NCBI GenBank assembly: GCA_023391415.1
Contig: JAEWAY010000036.1
Coordinates: 186,001 to 250,000, forward strand
Direction: 5' to 3'
Source: Bacteroidota bacterium
Lineage (GTDB): Bacteria > Bacteroidota > Bacteroidia > Cytophagales > Cytophagaceae
Length of the DNA stretch: 64,000 nt
The notes beneath the pieces were generated by a model. It searched no databases and was not told the DNA's origin. It saw nothing but the letters and a program-made list of their open reading frames with translations. This document shows positions 16,654 through 25,619 of the stretch, piece by piece. Each line of letters opens with the position of its first letter. Within the stretch, counting starts at the first letter, position 1. The position numbers and the translations under genes are program-made.

Positions 16654-17391
16654 TCGGACATTGTCCAGAATAACGGCGGTAGCCACCGCCACATTCAGCG
16701 ATTCCGCTCCTCCATACCGGGGTATCGTTATCGGATAGCGGACATATTCAAGTAGCTCCTTACTTAGTCCTCTCGATTCATTGCCCATAATGAGGTAGCC
16801 TCCTTCATCTGAAAAATTGGCGGTATGCGCGGACTCTCCCTCTAACATGGCTCCATATACAGGAAGATCGCTATTTTGAAGCACCTGTTCCAATGAGCCG
16901 TAATATGGGCGGACTCTCGTGAAAGACCCCATGGAACCGGCTATTACCTTGGGGTTGTAAAAGTCCGCGGTGCTCTCAGAACAATAGAGTTTGGTAATAC
17001 CATACCAGTCGGCGATCCGGATAATCGTGCCCAGATTTCCCGGATCGCGCACATCGTCCAAGATCAACGCGAACTCACCCCGAACGGGAGCCGACAAAAC
17101 ATTCTCCTTCACGCCGGCAATCGCTATTCCGGCGTTGTTTGATTCAAAAGTCCCGGCCTTCGCCAGTTCCCCCTCTTCAACAACGACAACCTCCGTATTC
17201 CGAAGTTTTTCCAGCCTATCCTGGCAACATTTGTAAAAGTCTTCTGTTAGAAACAAAGAATGGGTTTCATAGTCGGAATCAATAAGCTCCGTAATACTTT
17301 TGGCGCCTTCCACTAAAAATAACCTTTCCTGCTTTCGGTGCTTTTTTATTTGCAAAGATTTAATGAACTTTAGCCTGTTCTTTGATAACAT
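16636..17391 (-). CDS. TrmH/SpoU-family RNA 2'-O-ribose methyltransferase
   Basis: The enzyme has 251 residues and is predicted to methylate ribose 2'-O positions in rRNA or tRNA with S-adenosylmethionine. An N-terminal substrate-binding segment (about residues 1-95) includes R-x-E-R-L-F-L-V-E-G-A-K. The SpoU fold follows with the three knotted-fold motifs: DDVRDPGNLGTIIRIADW (about 110-130), LIMGNESRGLS (about 200) and IPRYGGAESLNVAVATAV (about 222-240). The exact RNA target cannot be told. Its 5' end overlaps or abuts the divergent TamL-like gene. Its 3' end overlaps the terminator of the convergent gene. Confidence 0.92.
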   Translation of the reverse strand: MLSKNRLKFIKSLQIKKHRKQERLFLVEGAKSITELIDSDYETHSLFLTEDFYKCCQDRLEKLRNTEVVVVEEGELAKAGTFESNNAGIAIAGVKENVLSAPVRGEFALILDDVRDPGNLGTIIRIADWYGITKLYCSESTADFYNPKVIAGSMGSFTRVRPYYGSLEQVLQNSDLPVYGAMLEGESAHTANFSDEGGYLIMGNESRGLSKELLEYVRYPITIPRYGGAESLNVAVATAVILDNVRKKIAV

Positions 17392-19840
17392 ATCTGAAAG
17401 TTTGAGAAGCCTATATTACACTTTTCTGTTTTGCTGTACAATTTTTTTGCTTGGGGCTTGTTCCGTAACCCGCCATCTGAACGATGATGAATATCTACTA
17501 TCCAAAATTTCCATAAAAGGTAATAAGAAAGTCAACAAAGAATCCTTATACGAGATTGTAAAACAGACTCCTAACAGAAAAGTCGCTGGCGCGATGCCTT
17601 ATCTTTCCATCTACAATTTTGGCAAGAAATTTTATGACTCGACAAATGTATCCGAAGAAATCGTCAGAGCGGAGAAAAAATATACGAATAAAATAGATCG
17701 GGCGGAAACCGATAAAAAGAAAGAAAAATATACCCAGCGGAAGGAAAAGAAACTAGACAAACTCCAGCAGAAAAAGGAAGAAGGCAACTGGCTTATGAGA
17801 GTTCCGGGAGAGCCTCCTGTCATATATGATTCCGCGGCGACCAACCAAAGCGCCAGACATATGTCCTATTACGTCCGGTCAAATGGATTTTTCAGAGGCG
17901 ACGTCGTCTCATCGACCGATACCCTGGGAAAAAAAATCAGAGTTCGCTATAAAGTCAGTGAAGGAAAAGGTTATTATGTCAAAGGCTATGATTACGTACT
18001 CCCCGAAAAAAATGATGACGAGCGCGTGATTGATAGCATCATTAAGGCCAATCTACATCATTCACTAATAAAAACAGGCGAGCGCTATAATGAGGAAGAC
18101 CTGTCCGCTGAACGGGAACGGATCAATGAGCTTCTGAAAAACGAGGGCTATTACGACTTTAGCAGACAATATATATTTTTCAACGTCGACACACTACGGG
18201 AACCTCGTTCCGTATACCTGAGTCTGCTTGTCGAAAACGCCAAGGACAAAAAAAAACATCAGCGCTATTATGTCAATAAAATCATCTTCGACGCAGATGT
18301 AACCGAAAAAAAGAGTATACATACCGATACCGTCAACTACAGGAATATTGACTACATTCTCTATGGAAGAAAGTATTCAAAACGTATCATTGAAAACAAA
18401 ATCAAGATAAAATACGGTCAACTATACAGACTTAAGGATATCCAGGCTACCCAGCGCCATCTCGCGTCGCTGGATATGTTTAAATTTATCAATATAAATT
18501 ACGAAAAGGACCGGGAGGATTCTACAGGCAACACACTTATAGCCTATGTCCGGACAAGTCCGTTAAAGAGGTTCCAGATTACCGACGAATGGGGTCTTAC
18601 AGTCGCGACGCAAGCTTTTGTACCCGGACCATTCGCCAATATCAACTTTAAAACAAGGAACGTCTTTGGAGGGTTTGAGGTATTTGATATCAACCTGAAA
18701 GCCTCCGCCGAAGGCTATTCAAGTTTTTCCGATCCAGACAACGTTTTGCGTACCCAGGAGTTTTCGGGGAACACCAGTCTGACCTTCGCCGAAATTCTGT
18801 TTCCGTTTAGCAGGATCAGAGACCTTCTGAAAGATTACAGCCCGAGGACGAAGGTGGCGGGAGGAGCCAGTTTGACCAAACGCCCAGAATATGACCGGCT
18901 GATAATAAACAGCTCCTATCAATACGCCTGGTATACGGGACGATTCAGCTCTTACACTTTTTCCCTGATCGACATCAACATTATCAATACATTGCGAAAG
19001 GAAAGAGCTTTTGTCGAATATTTGGAAAACCTGCACAACAATTACGGTAGCAACCTGATATACAGCTTCAACAACTCCTTTGTCTCGAATTCCAACATTT
19101 CATATATATTCAACAACAATCAGCTTAATCAAAACAAAAACTCCAGTTACGCGAAGCTATACGCGGAGCCGGGAGGAACCATATTCAACATTCCCAATCT
19201 GACCCCGCGAGACTCCATTTTCGGATTAAAGACCTATCGTTATCTGAGAGGCTCGGTAGATCTTCGCAAATACTACCCGCTTTCGAAAAAAAGCACATTC
19301 GCCGTACGTCTGAACGTGGGAGCTGTATACGCTTATGACGCGACGGGGGCTTTGCCTTACGAAAAATTCTATTTCGCGGGCGGCAGCAACAGCATCAGGG
19401 CCTGGAAACCCAGAAGACTTGGTCCCGGTTCCTATGTCGACAGAAACGATGAAGGAGAACCTCAATATAAATTCGAACAACCTGGCGAGTTTCTCATCGA
19501 AAACAGTTACGAGTATCGATTCAATATTACCGGTTTTATCGATGGCGCGTTGTTCGTCGACGCTGGTAATATCTGGACATTACATCGGGAGTCTTCCTAC
19601 GCGAGGCCGGGAAGTCTGCTGGAAGCGAAGACCTTCCTTCAGCAAATCGCGGTAGGCAGCGGATTCGGCATACGCCTGAACTTCTCTTTTCTCATTCTCC
19701 GGTTTGATATCGGTATCAAAACCATCGATCCATCCCGACCCAAAGGTGAACGCTTCGTGCTTCCGAAGTTATTCGAGGCGCCTCCATTCGGACCAAGAAA
19801 TCTAACCGCGTTTAATATAGGAATTGGCTATCCTTTCTAA
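17363..19840 (+). CDS. tamL: BamA/TamA-family outer-membrane lipoprotein (TamL-like)
   Basis: The protein is about 825 residues. It opens with a lipoprotein signal ending LLGAC, then POTRA-like domains (about residues 45-400). A 16-strand Omp85 barrel (about 430-825) contains the family's lid-loop signature FAGGSNSIRAW and ends IGIGYPF with a terminal Phe. N-terminal lipidation is characteristic of TamL, the Bacteroidota version of TamA, thought to work with a TamB-like protein in envelope assembly. The ATG at 17363 overlaps the divergent methyltransferase gene by 29 bp. A TTG at 17402 would give a more typical lipoprotein signal (MRSLYYTFLFCC) and no overlap, and may be the real start. The 3' end overlaps the next gene by 17 bp. 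Confidence 0.88.
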   Translation: MNFSLFFDNISESLRSLYYTFLFCCTIFLLGACSVTRHLNDDEYLLSKISIKGNKKVNKESLYEIVKQTPNRKVAGAMPYLSIYNFGKKFYDSTNVSEEIVRAEKKYTNKIDRAETDKKKEKYTQRKEKKLDKLQQKKEEGNWLMRVPGEPPVIYDSAATNQSARHMSYYVRSNGFFRGDVVSSTDTLGKKIRVRYKVSEGKGYYVKGYDYVLPEKNDDERVIDSIIKANLHHSLIKTGERYNEEDLSAERERINELLKNEGYYDFSRQYIFFNVDTLREPRSVYLSLLVENAKDKKKHQRYYVNKIIFDADVTEKKSIHTDTVNYRNIDYILYGRKYSKRIIENKIKIKYGQLYRLKDIQATQRHLASLDMFKFININYEKDREDSTGNTLIAYVRTSPLKRFQITDEWGLTVATQAFVPGPFANINFKTRNVFGGFEVFDINLKASAEGYSSFSDPDNVLRTQEFSGNTSLTFAEILFPFSRIRDLLKDYSPRTKVAGGASLTKRPEYDRLIINSSYQYAWYTGRFSSYTFSLIDINIINTLRKERAFVEYLENLHNNYGSNLIYSFNNSFVSNSNISYIFNNNQLNQNKNSSYAKLYAEPGGTIFNIPNLTPRDSIFGLKTYRYLRGSVDLRKYYPLSKKSTFAVRLNVGAVYAYDATGALPYEKFYFAGGSNSIRAWKPRRLGPGSYVDRNDEGEPQYKFEQPGEFLIENSYEYRFNITGFIDGALFVDAGNIWTLHRESSYARPGSLLEAKTFLQQIAVGSGFGIRLNFSFLILRFDIGIKTIDPSRPKGERFVLPKLFEAPPFGPRNLTAFNIGIGYPF

Positions 19841-21284
19841 AAATCAAGAATCGCTTCCTCCTTACCGGACGCTTCCCTTTTTCCTCTCCCTGGCGGGAGG
19901 AATCGGCTTTGTTTACGCGGTTTATCCATATGGCGTCGGCATCACCGACGATTCGGTCAACTACCTGTCAGCCGCCTTGTCTTTTCCTCCATCCCTCCAA
20001 AAAATTGATGGGACTCCCTTCATTGAATGGCCTCCGCTCTATCCTGTTATTCTGTCCTTATACAAACTTTTCGGGATACCCATTACGACATTTACCTTCA
20101 TTACACATCTATTATCCCTCGTACTTTCCTTCTGGCTTATCGGAACCCTGATTTCAAGAGACATCCAATCTCCCACCATTAAAATCTGGGGGGCGATCCT
20201 TTGCTTTTTTTCCACACCGCTTCTAATCATTCACGCGTTCGCGTGGTCTGAAGCTTTTTTCACGACCTTACTCCTAGCGAATATATTTCAACTCCGAAAG
20301 TACCTCGACAAGCCTTCCAAAGCAGTGTTGCTTTCTATACTATCAGGAATCTTTTTACTTTCCTTACAGCGAAAATCGGGCATTATAATCGCTTTTTCCA
20401 TTGGTTTATGTCTTTGGATATTTCCCGATACTAAAAAACACATCTGGCGATTCGCCACCGCGGCGCTCTGTTTCCTGGCGGGACTTATACCATTCATATT
20501 CTATCTGATAAACCGCTTCATTCATTCAGGCCAACTCATTACTCAAAAAAATCCCCCTACTATCGACAATGTCATTAGCAACCTGACAGACACCGCGCGT
20601 GTCGTTTCTACCTGGATAATACCCGACGAAATTCCCTTGTTCGTCCGCGTTGTAATTGGCTTAGGACTTCTTTTATCTTGCGCGTACATATATTTCCGCG
20701 TATGCCATCCAAGAGTTTCTCCATATCATTATTGCCTTCTAATCATCCTGGGCGCCTACCTTTGCATCGTCAACATTCTGTTCGCGTTTATCAAGCTGGA
20801 CGATCATTTTGACGACCGGATATTCGCTCCTGTTTTTCCCCTTTTCCTTCTTCTCCTGGTATCCATCGCGGACTTTCTCTATCGGCTCCCCGTCGATTCC
20901 AAATTCGCCAGAAGATCTATTTTCTTACTGACACTCGGCGCGGGACTCTGGTCCATGTACCCTGTGCTCCGGGCCACCTATCATCTTTACCAATGGCGCG
21001 AAAATGGCGTCGGCGGCTACAGCGCCACCTATTGGCGGAACAAGCCTGTACTTTCATGGCTACGACGCCACCCCACAGAAACGCCTATACAATCCAACGA
21101 CATCTTTCCCGTTTTTTATCATTGTGTAATTGAGGGGAAAAACACTCCCGCCAGCTTCATGATACAGGATTCCGGAAATAAACCTTACCTTTACGTTGAT
21201 TTCAACTCCGAAGGCCCGTCCGGGAACACTACGGTATTGTTTAAGTCAAATCATGATTTTATCTACTATAGGGAAACTGAATAG
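19824..21284 (+). CDS. GT-C fold polytopic glycosyltransferase (family 39/ArnT-like)
   Basis: The product is 486 residues with about ten hydrophobic segments through residue 400 and a soluble C-terminal tail. The first external loop carries an acidic pair (GITDDSVNYL, about residue 40), as in GT-C enzymes that use polyprenyl-phosphate sugars. Substrate and acceptor are unknown. The start is a TTG at 19824 that overlaps the TamL-like gene by 17 bp; no in-frame ATG occurs until far into the protein, so translational coupling is likely. hemF begins 3 bp after the stop. It is probably a membrane enzyme modifying a cell-envelope glycan or lipid. Confidence 0.72.
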   Translation: MAILSKNQESLPPYRTLPFFLSLAGGIGFVYAVYPYGVGITDDSVNYLSAALSFPPSLQKIDGTPFIEWPPLYPVILSLYKLFGIPITTFTFITHLLSLVLSFWLIGTLISRDIQSPTIKIWGAILCFFSTPLLIIHAFAWSEAFFTTLLLANIFQLRKYLDKPSKAVLLSILSGIFLLSLQRKSGIIIAFSIGLCLWIFPDTKKHIWRFATAALCFLAGLIPFIFYLINRFIHSGQLITQKNPPTIDNVISNLTDTARVVSTWIIPDEIPLFVRVVIGLGLLLSCAYIYFRVCHPRVSPYHYCLLIILGAYLCIVNILFAFIKLDDHFDDRIFAPVFPLFLLLLVSIADFLYRLPVDSKFARRSIFLLTLGAGLWSMYPVLRATYHLYQWRENGVGGYSATYWRNKPVLSWLRRHPTETPIQSNDIFPVFYHCVIEGKNTPASFMIQDSGNKPYLYVDFNSEGPSGNTTVLFKSNHDFIYYRETE

Positions 21285-21287
21285 AGC

Positions 21288-22178
21288 ATGCTTACGAAAG
21301 AAGAAATACAAGACTGGCTAAAGGAACTTCAGGATCATATTTGCGGACAACTTGAACAAGCGGATGGCGGCGCCACCTTTATCGAAGATACATGGCAACG
21401 CGAAGGCGGCGGTGGCGGCCGAAGCCGTGTTATCGCCGATGGCGCCGCGCTGGCCAAAGGCGGAGTTAACTTCTCGGCGGTTCATGGCAATACTCCCGAA
21501 AAAATATTGAAAGCGCTTAACCTTCCTCCAGCCGATTTTTTCGCGACGGGGATATCGATTGTATTACATCCTGTAAATCCCTGGGTACCCATCATCCATA
21601 TGAATCTCCGGTATTTTGAAATGTCGGAGGGAACCAGTTGGTTTGGAGGCGGCATTGACGTGACTCCTCATTATATCATCGCGGAAGACGCGCGATATGT
21701 CCATACCAGCCTCAAAGCCGTATGCGATAAACATGATCCAGACTATTATCCGCGATTCAAACAATGGGCTGATGATTACTTTTACCTGCCCCATCGAAAG
21801 GAAACCCGGGGAATCGGAGGAATCTTCTTTGATCGCCTGGGCAATGACTCGAAAGACAAAAGCGCATATTTCCCTTTTATTCAAGATACAGGAAACCTAT
21901 TCGCTCCCTTATACCTGGAATTGATCCGGAGAAACCGGGACAAGAACTACGGCGATCAGGAAATCGAATGGCAGCGTATCCGCAGAGGACGCTACGCGGA
22001 ATTTAACCTGGCTTACGACAAAGGAACCAAATTCGGCCTGGAGACCAATGGTCGTACCGAATCCATCCTTATGAGCCTCCCTCCAATGGCTGAATGGAGA
22101 TATAATTTTCAGGTCGCTCCCAATAGCCCGGAAGCTACTACGTTAAACCTTCTAAAAAAGGACATCCATTGGATATGA
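21288..22178 (+). CDS. hemF: oxygen-dependent coproporphyrinogen III oxidase
   Basis: HemF converts coproporphyrinogen III to protoporphyrinogen IX in aerobic heme synthesis. The 296-residue length is typical. Family signatures include FIEDTWQREGGGGGRSRV (about residues 31-48), FSAVHG, HPVNPWVPIIHMNLRYFE (about 98-115), SWFGGGIDVTPHY and GIGGIFFD. The C-terminal half contains YAEFNLAYDKGTKFGL and the usual SLPP motif. It sits 3 bp after the glycosyltransferase gene and its stop overlaps the PAP2 gene start (ATGA). Use of the O2-dependent enzyme fits an aerobic organism. Confidence 0.96.
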   Translation: MLTKEEIQDWLKELQDHICGQLEQADGGATFIEDTWQREGGGGGRSRVIADGAALAKGGVNFSAVHGNTPEKILKALNLPPADFFATGISIVLHPVNPWVPIIHMNLRYFEMSEGTSWFGGGIDVTPHYIIAEDARYVHTSLKAVCDKHDPDYYPRFKQWADDYFYLPHRKETRGIGGIFFDRLGNDSKDKSAYFPFIQDTGNLFAPLYLELIRRNRDKNYGDQEIEWQRIRRGRYAEFNLAYDKGTKFGLETNGRTESILMSLPPMAEWRYNFQVAPNSPEATTLNLLKKDIHWI

Positions 22179-22747
22179 TTTACCACCTGTCGCGACTGGA
22201 TACTAGTCTGCTTATCTGGTTAAACAGTTTTCACAGTCCGTTCTGGGATCAGTTTATGATACTGATTACAGGCAAGGCCATATGGATTCCATTCTATCTG
22301 TTGATCGCGATCACCATCTATTTCAATTACAGAAAAAGCTGGTGGATCGTCCTTTTGTCCATTGGATGCGCGATCGCCTGCGCGGATATGTTCGCTTCAT
22401 CATTGTTAAAGCCGGGTATCGAACGCTTAAGACCTTGCCATGTCGTACAATTGCAGGACATTCTGCATATGCCGGCAGGTTGTGGAGGAAAGTTCGGATT
22501 TATATCGTCGCACTCTTCCAATACATTCGCCCTAGCTACATTCTTGTTTTTACTTTTTCGGAACAAGTACCGCTATATCGGATTACTTTTTATATGGGCG
22601 GCGGCGATCAGCTACAGCAGGATATATCTCGCGGTACATTACCCCGGCGATATTATGGCCGGCATGTTCGCGGGTTCTTTATGGGCTGCCTTGTTTTATA
22701 ATATCTGTAAAGTGGCGGTAAGGAGATATGAGCTTAAAGCAGGTTGA
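22175..22747 (+). CDS. PAP2-family membrane phosphatase
   Basis: The protein has 190 residues with about five transmembrane segments and the three PAP2 phosphatase motifs: K-P-G-I-E-R-L-R-P (about residue 70), S-S-H-S-S-N (about 112) and S-R-I-Y-L-A-V-H-Y-P-G-D (about 151). It likely removes phosphate from undecaprenyl diphosphate or another lipid phosphate at the outer face of the inner membrane. The ATG at 22175 overlaps the hemF stop as ATGA, indicating translational coupling. The 3' end overlaps the convergent LytTR regulator gene by 14 bp. Confidence 0.9.
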   Translation: MIYHLSRLDTSLLIWLNSFHSPFWDQFMILITGKAIWIPFYLLIAITIYFNYRKSWWIVLLSIGCAIACADMFASSLLKPGIERLRPCHVVQLQDILHMPAGCGGKFGFISSHSSNTFALATFLFLLFRNKYRYIGLLFIWAAAISYSRIYLAVHYPGDIMAGMFAGSLWAALFYNICKVAVRRYELKAG

Positions 22748-23432
22748 GCCTTTTTATAAAGTCATCTTTATAGGAGGCGCCAATCGGTATGTATTTTTTA
22801 TTGATAACTACAAACAGATTCTCTATGGCGTTGATCTTATTGACATTTAATATGTAGGACCGGTGGACTCTCGCGAACAGGTCCTGAGGGAGCCTGCTCT
22901 GAAACCCTTTCATGGTGGAATGCACAATTAGTTTCTGATCGGTGGTAAATATCATAATGTAATCAGCCAGCGCTTCTACATACAGGATATCATCATAACG
23001 CACTTTTACGATCCGGGAATCAGCCCTCACATACAACTCCTCGTGGTTTCTGTTGCCGATAGCGGCCGAATTCAGATAATTAATCCGCTCCTGAGCTCTG
23101 GTTACCGCTTTCAGAAAGCGACTATATGTCAATGGCTTCACCAGATAGTCCGTCACATCATAATTAAACGCTTCGACCGCGTGCTCCTTTTTAGCCGTTA
23201 CCAGAATAACCTGAGGTGGATTGTCCACAAAAGTATCCAGCAACTCATAGCCCGACATTTCAGGCATCTCGATATCGAGAAATATGACATCAACCTTCTC
23301 CTTATTGATAAAATTGGAAGCTTCGATCGCGTTTTCACACACGCCTACCAGATTCAGAAAATCCGTCTGTTCGACGAAGTGCCTGACCATGCTTCGTGAC
23401 ATTTCCTCATCATCTACAATCAAACAATTCAT
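22734..23432 (-). CDS. LytTR-family response regulator
   Basis: This 232-residue regulator has an N-terminal receiver domain (about 1-118) with a phospho-acceptor Asp in VIFLDIEMPEMSG, the conserved Thr in ILVTAKKEHAVEAF and the Lys in DYLVKP. A LytTR DNA-binding domain spans about 133-232, with VRYDDILYVEALADY and FARVHRSYILNV. It would be phosphorylated by a histidine kinase and bind direct repeats near promoters. No kinase gene lies nearby, so the partner and targets are unknown. It is upstream of no obvious operon and ends inside the convergent PAP2 gene. Confidence 0.93.
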   Translation of the reverse strand: MNCLIVDDEEMSRSMVRHFVEQTDFLNLVGVCENAIEASNFINKEKVDVIFLDIEMPEMSGYELLDTFVDNPPQVILVTAKKEHAVEAFNYDVTDYLVKPLTYSRFLKAVTRAQERINYLNSAAIGNRNHEELYVRADSRIVKVRYDDILYVEALADYIMIFTTDQKLIVHSTMKGFQSRLPQDLFARVHRSYILNVNKINAIENLFVVINKKYIPIGASYKDDFIKRLNLL

Positions 23433-23475
23433 GGATTTGAAATTATATTAATAAATTAAATTGAATATTGAAATA

Positions 23476-24075
23476 TCACTCTTTGCTTTGATATTTTAAA
23501 AACAAATTACGTAAATATTTTCCAATAACGTCAAATTCAACATTCACAATATCACCCAGTCTTAGAAAATTCACATTCGTATATTGAAATGTATAGGGAA
23601 TTATCGCCACGGAAAACCCTCCCTCTTTAGAGTCGATTACCGTAAGACTTATGCCGTTCATACATACAGAACCCTTTTCTACCGTATAGTTGCCCAAACC
23701 GCTATCATAGCGAAACGTAAAAACATGGCTATCTCCATCCCGCTTGTGTGCAATACACTCAGCCGTCTGATCCACATGGCCCTGAACAATATGTCCGTCA
23801 AAACGTCCATCCGCTTTCATACTCCGCTCAAGATTGACCATGTCTCCCACCTTCAGACCTCCAAGATTCGTTTTTTTCAATGTTTCCGGGATGGCCGTAA
23901 TCCGGTAACTCTTCTCCAGTAGACTGGTAACCGTCAGACAAACCCCATTGTGGCTAATACTCTGATCAACTTTCAACTCTTTTATAAAGTCGGCGGCAAT
24001 CTCAAAGTCCGTCGAACCACCTTTGTCCTCTATGGCGAGTACCTTTCCGGTACACTCTACAATTCCCGTAAACAT
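23476..24075 (-). CDS. ribE: riboflavin synthase, alpha chain
   Basis: The enzyme dismutates two 6,7-dimethyl-8-ribityllumazine molecules to riboflavin. The 199-residue protein shows the two tandem lumazine-binding halves, each with the diagnostic motif: SHNGVCLTV (about residue 41) and CMNGISLTV (about 138). It begins with the invariant MFTGIVE. The phylum's convention for the symbol varies (ribE or ribC). It lies 10 bp upstream of the end of the sugar transferase gene on the same strand, so the two may share a transcript. No other rib genes are in the window. Confidence 0.95.
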   Translation of the reverse strand: MFTGIVECTGKVLAIEDKGGSTDFEIAADFIKELKVDQSISHNGVCLTVTSLLEKSYRITAIPETLKKTNLGGLKVGDMVNLERSMKADGRFDGHIVQGHVDQTAECIAHKRDGDSHVFTFRYDSGLGNYTVEKGSVCMNGISLTVIDSKEGGFSVAIIPYTFQYTNVNFLRLGDIVNVEFDVIGKYLRNLFLKYQSKE

Positions 24076-24085
24076 GCTAGTTTTT

Positions 24086-25486
24086 TTATTTTCCTCTTCC
24101 CTGTATAATGATCAACACTGTATACAACATAATTTTAAAATCCATGGCGATAGACATATTTTCAATATAAAACACGTCGTATTTAAGCCTTCTTACCATT
24201 TCCTCCACATTTTCCGCGTAACCAAACTTGACCTGCCCCAAAGAGGTAAGTCCCGGTCTGACTTTCTGCAAATGACGATACTCTGGCGCGAGCGTCAGGA
24301 TCTGATCTATAAAATACTGTCTTTCCGGCCTTGGACCTACCAAAGACATGTCTCCTTTTAGGACATTGTAGAATTGCGGAAACTCGTCCAGACGAAATCT
24401 GCGCATTACTTTTCCCCAACCTGTTATCCTGGTATCTACCATACTCGCCAGCGCGGGACCATGTCTTTCCGCGTTGACAAACATGCTCCGGTACTTTATG
24501 ATCTTAAAGGGTTTCCCTCCCATACCTATCCGCTCCTGCCTGTAAAAAACAGGACCTGGCGAGCTTAGCTTTGTCAACACCCCAATCAGGATATAGAAAG
24601 GAAGCCCCAAAACAAGAACTCCGAACGACACGACGATATCCATCATCCTTTTCAACACCTGCTGCCATTGAGGAATGATTTCAGGATTAATTTCAATCAA
24701 CGGTATATCCTCCAGTTGATTGATCTTTACGGCGCCCAGCAACAACTGATACATATCCGGCATAATGCCGATTTTAACATTCAGTCCGGACAAGCTCGTA
24801 AGAATTTCCTGTATACGCTTATGCTCGGAAGCCTCAATAGCGATAATCACCTGATCAATGTATGTTCTCCGGATTACCTTGGTGAGGTTCGAGCACGCGC
24901 CAAAGTTTCTTAAACGACCTTTTAATACTACGTCATTAGGCTCATCCACGTTTAAAAAACCTATAAAGCGAAAGCCCCAATCCGGGCTTTTACTAATTTC
25001 TTCATAAATCTCCAGCGCGTTTTTGTTGGCTCCTACAATCAGAGTATTAAACACGATCCGCCCCTGGCGAATCATACTTTTCACAATCGTAATGACCGTG
25101 AACCTCGCCAGACCCGAACAGCACATCTGAATCAGGAAGTACAAGCCAAGCGTCTTGTAGTAGGATTTGTAGGTAGATACTCCTTCGTCATCCAGCAACA
25201 GCGCGAAAAAAACCAGCGAAACCCCGATCGCGTTGTAAGCTACCAGACCAAACAGGTCTTTCACCCTGGATCGGCGATACAAATCCTTGTACAAACCAGC
25301 CAAAAAATACAAGATCACCCAAAAAAACGCGATTACGGCCGCTCCGGTCAGAGCTTTCAATTGAAATATACTTTCCGGTTCTTCTTCAAGCGCGTACTTT
25401 CTTAGAGCGAAAAACAACAGCCATGCTCCATAAGCGCCAATAAAATCCGCGATAAGAAACCAGGAAAGGTGATAGGTTTTCTTCAA
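24086..25486 (-). CDS. polyprenyl-phosphate sugar-1-phosphate transferase (WcaJ/WbaP-like)
   Basis: The product has 466 residues. Four or five transmembrane helices cover about 1-135, a Rossmann-like nucleotide-binding region about 140-260, and the bacterial sugar transferase domain about 275-466. The last carries FYRQERIGMGGKPFKIIKYRSM, DEFPQFYNVLKGDMSLVGPRPE and a C-terminal ENMS.AMDFKI. Such enzymes start exopolysaccharide or capsule repeat units by moving a hexose-1-phosphate from a UDP-sugar to undecaprenyl phosphate. No polysaccharide gene cluster flanks it, so it is an orphan initiator here. It is divergent from pcm, with 133 bp between them. Confidence 0.9.
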   Translation of the reverse strand: MKKTYHLSWFLIADFIGAYGAWLLFFALRKYALEEEPESIFQLKALTGAAVIAFFWVILYFLAGLYKDLYRRSRVKDLFGLVAYNAIGVSLVFFALLLDDEGVSTYKSYYKTLGLYFLIQMCCSGLARFTVITIVKSMIRQGRIVFNTLIVGANKNALEIYEEISKSPDWGFRFIGFLNVDEPNDVVLKGRLRNFGACSNLTKVIRRTYIDQVIIAIEASEHKRIQEILTSLSGLNVKIGIMPDMYQLLLGAVKINQLEDIPLIEINPEIIPQWQQVLKRMMDIVVSFGVLVLGLPFYILIGVLTKLSSPGPVFYRQERIGMGGKPFKIIKYRSMFVNAERHGPALASMVDTRITGWGKVMRRFRLDEFPQFYNVLKGDMSLVGPRPERQYFIDQILTLAPEYRHLQKVRPGLTSLGQVKFGYAENVEEMVRRLKYDVFYIENMSIAMDFKIMLYTVLIIIQGRGK

Positions 25487-25516
25487 CGTTCTATAAGAGG
25501 AATTAAATTAATCCAC

Positions 25517-25524
25517 TAATTTTG
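25517..25524 (+). promoter_or_regulatory. candidate promoter -7 element for pcm
   Basis: TAATTTTG fits the TAnnTTTG consensus and lies about 95 nt before the pcm start. No clear -33 TTG was seen, so support is modest. Confidence 0.3.
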
Positions 25525-25559
25525 CTTCTATAACGCAAGTTGATTAGTTGTATTAGATA

Positions 25560-25567
25560 CAAAAATA
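25560..25567 (-). promoter_or_regulatory. candidate promoter -7 element for the sugar transferase gene
   Basis: On the minus strand this reads TATTTTTG, matching TAnnTTTG. It lies about 75 nt upstream of the start at 25486. The -33 element is unclear. Confidence 0.3.
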
Positions 25568-25619
25568 TTCTTTTATAATACCAGAAAAAACATTCTCTTA
25601 AAAAATAAACCGTACTCTT

